The notes beneath the pieces are model-generated. The model did no database searches. It had not been told where the DNA came from and saw only the letters and a list, made by a program, of their open reading frames with translations. The position numbers were made by a program, and so were the translations under genes. Below are positions 58,301 through 64,000 of a DNA stretch of 64,000 nt, piece by piece. Origin of the DNA: Anaspis maculata (taxonomy: Eukaryota > Arthropoda > Insecta > Coleoptera > Scraptiidae). The stretch spans positions 1,726,070-1,790,069 of the forward strand of contig OX421967.1 in NCBI GenBank assembly GCA_949128115.1, read 5' to 3'. How positions within the stretch are numbered: the first letter of the stretch is position 1; each line of letters starts with the position of its first letter.

Positions 58301-59365
58301 ATCGAGGGAATGATCGCTAATTGTCCTGTGTGTCAAGTTAGTCAAAATAATTCCGAAAAGTATCTTATGTCGTGGCCTAAGACAGAGAATATTTTCCAAA
58401 GAGTCCATATCGATTTCTTTCACTATGATGGAAGTACGTTTTTACTGTTGGTGGACAGTAAGTCAAAATGGTTGGATATTCATCGAATGTCAAAGGGATC
58501 TGATGTGACACAGACAATTGAAAAACTGAAATGTACATTCTCAGTTATGGGACTGCCCCAAGTCATCGTAAGTGATAATGGCCCCCCTTTTAACTCCAGT
58601 GCTTTTGTGAAATTCTGTAATGTCAACGGAATCCAAGTTGTAAAATCACCCCCATATCACCCTCAATCCAACGGGGCTGCGGAACGACATGTTCAAGTGG
58701 TCAAGCAATCACTGAAGAAATTTTTAATACAGAAAACCACTTTAACATGTGAACAGCAAATTACTAATTTTTTGTTCAGCTACCGTAACAGCCCATGTGC
58801 AAGTACAGGACTCAGTCCTAATGAAATGATTTTCAAAATTAAACCAAGAACTCGTTTGGACTTGTTAAAACCAAAGAAAGGTAATGTCATTAAAACCGAT
58901 TTTGAGCAATATATCAAGCCACCCATGTTTTCTGAGGGAGAGCAGGTATTAGTAGGAAACCTGGGACCCTACTCTAAAGAAAAATGGACCAAAGGTCAGG
59001 TTGTAAAACATTGTAGTGCAGTTACTTATTTAGTCAGCGTAAATGACAGAATTGTATACAAACATGGGAATAATTTGCGGAGAGTTGTTAGCGAGGATAT
59101 TGTAAAATGTCAGTTGGCGACGCCAGTGCCTCAACTGAGCATGCCAATGTACATACCGAAGGTGAACGTAGAAAAGCAAAATTCAGCGAATATCCAGTTG
59201 AACACTCCGAATCGCAACAGTGAAAATTGCAGTGAAAATTCTCCTCCAATGGTTTCTGTTGAAACTACACCTAAAGCTGTTACTCCAAAAATGTTGAGTA
59301 CGGAACCTAATTTACTAAGACGTTCAGATCGTATAAGAAAACCCCCAGTTCGGTTGGATCTGTAA
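55361..59365 (+). CDS. gag-pol: Gag-Pol polyprotein of Mag-like Gypsy retrotransposon
   Basis: A single 1,334-aa frame with every enzyme in one phase. Residues about 1-180 are a retrotransposon Gag domain (FDGQDFESYLERVEHLF; a LRDRFVCGI region). Two zinc knuckles span 213-245 (C-x2-C-x3-H-x4-C, then C-x2-C-x4-H-x4-C). The aspartic protease active site is D302-T-G-A, with LLGRDWL downstream. Reverse transcriptase has LDLTGAYQQ and the catalytic YLDD at 591-594. RNase H begins around D740 (SCDSSSYGVGG) with KEALAI and SDHQPL. The integrase has an H955/H958-C988/C991 zinc motif and the triad D1018, D1072, E1108 with the canonical 35-residue spacing. A GPYSKEKW segment near 1,210 resembles the GPY/F module. 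The ATG at 55,361 is preferred over a GTG inside the LTR. All catalytic residues seen are intact, so the element may be active. It has no frameshift between Gag and Pol and no env. Confidence 0.95.
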   Translation: MALIGNIEQFDGQDFESYLERVEHLFEVNVVEDDKKVSLFITLAGAEVYKTLKNLVAPQKPNQLTFVEVTTLLRKHYSPAVSEIYERFVFNQCIQKKDQSIAQYIVEIRKLASTCNFGQFLDDALRDRFVCGIRSENIQKKLLADDALTFATACQQAQAAELANRQAKSLAEGGAAEEQDVHFVRKVKKQQFKNTKQSKYGNSKTSTKAEVKCGQCGRSHPKDQCPAAKWKCYGCSRFGHIRKLCPASGVDAVEESAESEEKAAAAEVNEDLFGLHHVNVPVSFPHRVCLNVNGKWCDFEVDTGACKTVISVNKFKNLFNVPLSKVAYKLNVVSGQNIKAIGECKVTVRHQGELYRLVLTVIESSKDFVPLLGRDWLSQLYPNWKNTFESEKHVNFVKENLCGIDELKKEFPDVFDANLCKPINEFEVKFQVKDEVVPVVKRPYGMPFALRSKVEKKLKQMEKVGIIKKVNHCEWAAPIVIVPKKNGDVRICSDFRLTVNKALKIDQYPIPKPEDIFASLAGGKVFTVLDLTGAYQQLKVHPEFQKYLTVSTHVGLFQFTRLTYGIAAAPAIFQSVMDQILSGIPGKVSCYLDDILIAGETVEEAQMTVRLVLERLSKFNVKINMDKSKFFMDEVEYLGHRVDREGIHPTDEKVRAIRDAPEPKDVTQLRAYLGLLNYYGKFVPMLSSQLKPLYRLLEKGVKFEFDEKCRKAFLLSKESITQSNVLAHYDPNKTLVISCDSSSYGVGGVLSHRENGIEKPIMFVSSTLSKAEQNYSQLEKEALAIIFCVKRFHKYIFGRKFILVSDHQPLKVIFNPDKNISVMSASRIIRWNIILSAYDYKIEYRKGTQLFEADMLSRLPLAGETGIDSSIHSFSLSEELPLTYVDIANCTKKDSTLVKVMDYVKSGWPSKVNSEELKPYFLKRNELSVEENCVLLGARVVVPESLQKEVLQLLHEDHMGIVRSKILARSVFWWPGMQNDIEGMIANCPVCQVSQNNSEKYLMSWPKTENIFQRVHIDFFHYDGSTFLLLVDSKSKWLDIHRMSKGSDVTQTIEKLKCTFSVMGLPQVIVSDNGPPFNSSAFVKFCNVNGIQVVKSPPYHPQSNGAAERHVQVVKQSLKKFLIQKTTLTCEQQITNFLFSYRNSPCASTGLSPNEMIFKIKPRTRLDLLKPKKGNVIKTDFEQYIKPPMFSEGEQVLVGNLGPYSKEKWTKGQVVKHCSAVTYLVSVNDRIVYKHGNNLRRVVSEDIVKCQLATPVPQLSMPMYIPKVNVEKQNSANIQLNTPNRNSENCSENSPPMVSVETTPKAVTPKMLSTEPNLLRRSDRIRKPPVRLDL

Positions 59366-59511
59366 TAATTTTGTATTACTGTTGAATTTTAAATTAGTAA
59401 TCATTGTCGAGTTGCCTTGTACCATGACCTAAAAATAGGCATTATATTCTGTATTGTTTTGAATATTATAACTTTTGTGATGTCGCGTGCTCTTAGTCCT
59501 TAATCTTAAGT
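59366..59511. other. Retrotransposon 3' untranslated segment
   Basis: An AT-rich stretch between the Pol stop and the polypurine tract, with no open frame or motif of note. Confidence 0.6.
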
Positions 59512-59522
59512 GGAAGGAGAAA
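59512..59522 (+). promoter_or_regulatory. Polypurine tract
   Basis: GGAAGGAGAAA lies directly against the TG of the 3' LTR. It is the expected plus-strand primer for reverse transcription. Confidence 0.8.
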
Positions 59523-59735
59523 TGTAATGTATGTCATTAATTGGTACGCCACTGGCTGCCCTGTAATGTCGGTAACTGAATAAATGACAGTCGCTCACGC
59601 GGTGTGCATTGACAGCGCGGGATGACGACTACCACTGTCACGATTTGCTAAATGGTGTCTTTTATTAAAACCTCGTACTTAATAAAGTAGCGCCGTTCCT
59701 GATCAAGAACCCCGATGTTAAGTGTGGACACAACA
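59523..59735 (+). repeat. 3' LTR (213 bp)
   Basis: Same start and end as the 5' LTR and the same 213-bp length. It is followed at once by AAAAA and resumption of the satellite monomer (TTTCTCATTTTACC). Confidence 0.93.
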
Positions 59736-59740
59736 AAAAA
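59736..59740. repeat. Target-site duplication, right copy (AAAAA)
   Basis: Five A residues follow the CA end of the LTR and match 55,130-55,134. Confidence 0.8.
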
Positions 59741-62700
59741 TTTCTCATTTTACCTTGCAGCAAGGCAAATGTTTGTCTTCGAAAAAAGCCATTTTGTTAA
59801 GAATTGCTCAATCAATTTGAAAACAGTGTCATGTTGTTTGGAGCCCTAATAATAGTCAATATCTCTGAAATCTTCTCGATTGCACTTTAGGTTTCCGAGA
59901 AAAAGTGCTCGGCATTTTGCACTCTTTTGTGCGGAGTGTTCGTATCTACTTCGACGCCACACGTCTCAGGTTCGTTTGAATCATCAGTTGCGTCTCTTGA
60001 AACATTCCGTTGATCAAAATATGGTGTGTCAGCGTCAAAACTATTTTTTTATGGCAAGAATCCAAAACTCAAAAATTTCACATTTTACCTTGCTATAGCA
60101 AGGCAAATGTTTGTCTTCAAAAAAAGCCACTTTGTTAATAATCGCTCAATCAATTTGAAAACAGTGTCATGTTGTTTGGAGCCCTAATAATAGTCAAAAT
60201 CTCTGGAATCTTCTCGATTGCACTTTAGGTTTCCGAGAAAAAAAGCTCGGCATTTTGCACTCTTTTGTGCGGAGTGTTCGTATCTACTTCGACGCCACAC
60301 GTCTCAGGTTCGTTTGAATCATCAGTTGCTTCTCTTGAAACATTCCGTTGATCAAAATATGGTGTGTCAGCGTCAAAACTACCTTTTTATGGCAAGAACC
60401 CAAGACTAAAAAATTTCTCATTTTACCTTGCTATAGCAAGGCAAATGTTTGTCTTCGAAAAAAGCCATTTTGTTAAGAATTGCTCAATCAATTTGAAAAC
60501 AGTGTCATGTTGTTTGAAGCCCTAATAATAGTCAAGATCTCTGAAATCTTCTCGATTGCACTTCAAGTTGCCGAGAAAAAGTGCTCGGCATTCTGCACTC
60601 TTTTGTGCAGAGTGTTCGTATCTACTTCGACGCCACACGTCTCAGGTTCGTTTAAATCATCAGTTGCGTCTCTTAAAACATTCTGTTGATCAAAATATGG
60701 TGTGTCAGCGTCAAAACTACCTTTTTATGGCAAGAACCCAAAACTCAAAAATTTCACATTTTACCTTGCTATAGCAAGGCAAATGTTTGTCTTCAAAAAA
60801 AGCCATTTTGTAAGGAATTGCTCAATCAATTTGAAAACAGTGTCATGTTGTTTGAAGCCCTGATAATAGTCAAGATCTCTGAAATCTTCTCGATTGCACT
60901 TCAAGTTGCCGAGAGAAAGTGCTCGGCATTCTGCACTCTTTTGTGCGGAGTGTTCGTATCTACTTCAACGCCACACGTCTCAGGTTCGTTTAAATCATCA
61001 GTTGCGTCTCTTGAAACATTCCGTTGATCAAAATATGGTGTGTCAGCGTCAAAACTACCTTCTTATGGCCAGAATCCAAGACTCAAAAATTTCACATTTA
61101 TAGCAAGGCAAATGTTTGTCTTCAAAAAAAGCCACTTTGTTGATAATCGCTCAATCAATTTGAAAACAGTGTCATGTTGTTTGGAGCCCTAATAACAGTA
61201 AAAATCTCTGAAATCTTCTCGATTGCACTTTAGGTTTCCGAGAAAAAGTGCTCGGCATTTTGCACTCTTTTGTGCGGAGTGTTCGTATCTACTTCGACGC
61301 CACACGTCTCAGGTTCGTTTGAATCATCAGTTGCGTCTCTTGAAACATTCCGTTGATCAAAATATGGTGTGTCAGCGTCAAAACTACCTTTTTATGGCAA
61401 GAACCCAAGACTAAAAAATTTCTCATTTTACCTTGCTATAGCAAGGCAAATGTTTGTCTTCGAAAAAAGCCATTTTGTTAAGAATTGCTCAATCAATTTG
61501 AAAACAGTGTCATGTTGTTTGAAGCCCTGATAATAGTCAAGATCTCTGAAATCTTCTCGATTGCACTTCAAGTTGCCGAGAGAAAGTGCTCGGCATTCTG
61601 CACTCTTTTGTGCGGAGTGTTCGTATCTACTTCAACGCCACACGTCTCAGGTTCGTTTAAATCATCAGTTGCGTCTCTTGAAACATTCCGTTGATCAAAA
61701 TATGGTGTGTCAGCGTCAAAACTACCTTTTTATGGCAAGAATCCAAGACTCAAAAATTTCACATTTAACCTTGCTATAGCAAGGCAAATGTTTGTCTTCA
61801 AAAAAAGCCACTTTGTTGATAATCGCTCAATCAATTTGAAAACAGTGTCATGTTGTTTGGAGCCCTAATAATAGTAAAAATCTCTGAAATCTTCTCGATT
61901 GCACTTTAGGTTTCCGAGAGAAAGTGCTCGGCATTCTGCACTCTTTTGTGCGGAGTGTTCGTATCTACTTCGACGCCACACGTCTCAGGTTCGTTTGAAT
62001 CATCAGTTGCGTCTCTTGAAACATTCCGTTGATCAAAATATGGTGTGTCAGCGTCAAAACTACCTTTTTATGGCAAGAACCCAAAACTCAAAAATTTCAC
62101 ATTTTACCTTGCTATAGGCAAATGTTTGTCTTCAAAAAAAGCCATTTTGTAAGGAATTGCTCAATCAATTTGAAAACAGTGTCATGTTGTTTGAAGCCCT
62201 GATAATAGTCAAGATCTCTGAAATCTTCTCGATTGCACTTCAAGTTGCCGAGAGAAAGTGCTCGGCATTCTGCACTCTTTTGTGCGGAGTGTTCGTATCT
62301 ACTTCAACGCCACACGTCTCAGGTTCGTTTAAATCATCAGTTGCGTCTCTTGAAACATTCCGTTGATCAAAATATGGTGTGTCAGCGTCGAAACTCCCTT
62401 TTTATGGCCAGAATCCAAGACTCAAAAATTTCACATTTTACCTTGCTATAGCAAGGCAAATGTTTGTCTTCAAAAAAAGCCATTTTGTAAGGAATTGCTC
62501 AATCAATTTGAAAACAGTGTCATGTTGTTTGAAGCCCTGATAATAGTCAAGATCTCTGAAATCTTCTCGATTGCACTTTAGGTTTCCGAGAGAAAGTGCT
62601 CGGCATTCTGCACTCTTTTGTGCGGAGTGTTCGTATCTACTTCGACGCCACACGTCTCAGGTTCGTTTAAATCATCAGTTGCATCTCTTAAAACATTCTG

Positions 62701-64000
62701 TTGATCAAAATATGGTGTGTCAGCGTCAAAACTACCTTTTTATGGCAAGAACCCAAAACTCAAAAATTTCACATTTTACCTTGCTATAGCAAGGCAAATG
62801 TTTGTCTTCGAAAAAAGCCATTTTGTTAAGAATTGCTCAATCAATTTGAAAACAGTGTCATGTTGTTTGAAGCCCTGATAATAGTCAAGATCTCTGAAAT
62901 CTTCTCGATTGCACTTCAAGTTGCCGAGAGAAAGTGCTCGGCATTCTGCACTCTTTTGTGCGGAGTGTTCGTATCTACTTCAACGCCACACGTCTCAGGT
63001 TCGTTTAAATCATCAGTTGCGTCTCTTGAAACATTCCGTTGATCAAAATATGGTGTGTCAGCGTCAAAACTACCTTTTTATGGCAAGAATCCAAGACTCA
63101 AAAATTTCACATTTTACCTTGCTATAGCAAGGCAAATGTTTGTCTTCAAAAAAAGCCACTTTGTTGATAATCGCTCAATCAATTTGAAAACAGTGTCATG
63201 TTGTTTGGAGCCCTAATAATAGTAAAAATCTCTGAAATCTTCTCGATTGCACTTTAGGTTTCCGAGAGAAAGTGCTCGGCATTCTGCACTCTTTTGTGCG
63301 GAGTGTTCGTATCTCCTTCGACGCCACACGTCTCAGGTTTGTTTAAATCATCAGTTGCGTTCCTTAAAACTTTCCGTTGATCAAAATATGGTGTGTCAGC
63401 GTCAAAACTACCTTTTTATGGCAAGAATCCAAGACTCAAAAATTTCACATTTTATCTTGCTATAGCAAGGCAAATGTTTGTCTTCAAAAAAGCCACTTTG
63501 TTGATAATCGCTCAATCAATTTGAAAACAGTGTCATGTTGTTTGGAGCCCTAATAATAGTAAAAATCTCTGAAATCTTCTCGATTGCACTTTAGGTTTCC
63601 GAGAGAAAGTGCTCGGCATTCTGCACTCTTTTGTGCAGAGTGTTCGTATCTACTTCGACGCCACACGTCTCAGGTTCGTTTAAATCATCAGTTGCGTCTC
63701 TTAAAACATTCTGTTGATCAAAATATGGTGTGTCAGCGTCAAAACTACCTTTTTATGGCAAGAACCCAAAACTCAAAAATTTCACATTTTACCTTGCTAT
63801 AGCAAGGCAAATGTTTGTCTTCGAAAAAAGCCATTTTGTTAAGAATTGCTCAATCAATTTGAAAACAGTGTCATGTTGTTTGAAGCCCTAATAATAGTCA
63901 AGATCTCTGAAATCTTCTCGATTGCACTTCAAGTTGCCGAGAAAAAGTGCTCGGCATTCTGCACTCTTTTGTGCAGAGTGTTCGTATCTACTTCGACGCC
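59736..64000 (+). repeat. 338-bp satellite array continued to window end (~12.6 monomers)
   Basis: Same monomer and orientation as the block before the retrotransposon; the array continues beyond the window. The first palindrome is contracted (CCTTGCAGCAAGG, 59,753-59,765). Monomers near 61,090-61,105 and 62,107-62,120 have lost half of the palindrome. The monomers at 59,880, 60,218 and 60,556 match 51,567, 51,905 and 52,243 (offset 8,313), so this side carries the same higher-order variants. Confidence 0.97.

Larger units (their letters stand above)
55135..59735 (+). mobile_element. Complete Mag-like Ty3/Gypsy LTR retrotransposon in the satellite
   Basis: A 4,601-bp element with 213-bp LTRs (TG...CA), a 5-bp AAAAA duplication, a primer site, a polypurine tract and one open Gag-Pol frame in the order Gag, zinc knuckles, protease, RT, RNase H, integrase, which is the Ty3/Gypsy order. 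The tRNA-Ser-type primer site and two zinc knuckles favour the Mag clade. The LTRs look identical by eye and the frame is intact, so insertion was very recent. It carries no env. Confidence 0.95.

Noticed and set aside
10025..64000. CRISPR-like array
   Set aside because: The repeats are contiguous 338-bp units without unique spacers, in a eukaryotic context.
10025..64000. CENP-B box in the monomer
   Set aside because: The nearest stretch (around CTTCGACGCCACACG) lacks the central A and the CGGG core, so it is not a match.

Overview
The window looks like animal, most likely insect, nuclear DNA. It is AT-rich. It holds the right-hand half of a Maverick/Polinton-type (adintovirus-like) element, a long 338-bp satellite array, and one very young Mag-like Ty3/Gypsy retrotransposon inside the array. 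There is no rRNA, tRNA, CRISPR array or bacterial-style operon. The host assignment is an inference from the element families, the arthropod-style TATA/TCAGT promoters and the tRNA-Ser-type primer site; it is not proven by a host gene.

Region 1 (1-10,024) is the virus-like element. It holds a protein-primed family B DNA polymerase (cut by the window start), three tandem ~161-bp repeats, an unrecognised 163-aa protein, and a minus-strand gene split in two by a frame change in a GAA/TTC microsatellite. Next come a one-BIR apoptosis-inhibitor-like protein, an adenovirus pX-like core protein, an adenain-like cysteine protease without its own start codon, a penton (minor capsid) protein and a double-jelly-roll major capsid protein. 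On the minus strand are a parvovirus-type phospholipase A2 protein and one or two unrecognised proteins. Polymerase, capsid proteins, core protein and maturation protease are the expected virion and replication set. The integrase and the FtsK/HerA packaging ATPase are not in the window and presumably lie to the left. A minisatellite packed with nuclear-receptor half-sites lies just inside the apparent right terminus.

Region 2 (10,025-55,134) and region 4 (59,736-64,000) are one head-to-tail satellite with a ~338-bp monomer, about 133 and 12-13 copies respectively, all in one orientation. Higher-order blocks can be read directly (offsets of 676, 1,020, 1,690, 4,070, 4,745 and 5,073 bp). Each full monomer has a 16-bp perfect palindrome, and length changes cluster at its centre. 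The many short open frames here are by-products of the repeat and not genes.

Region 3 (55,135-59,735) is a complete LTR retrotransposon with 213-bp LTRs that look identical, a 5-bp AAAAA target duplication, a primer site, a polypurine tract and one intact 1,334-aa Gag-Pol frame. It interrupts a satellite monomer.

The most notable observations are the canonical A-AAA-AAC slippery heptamer at the core-protein/protease overlap, the array of perfect TCAAGGTCA sites next to the element end, the clustering of indels at the satellite dyad, and the freshly inserted retrotransposon.
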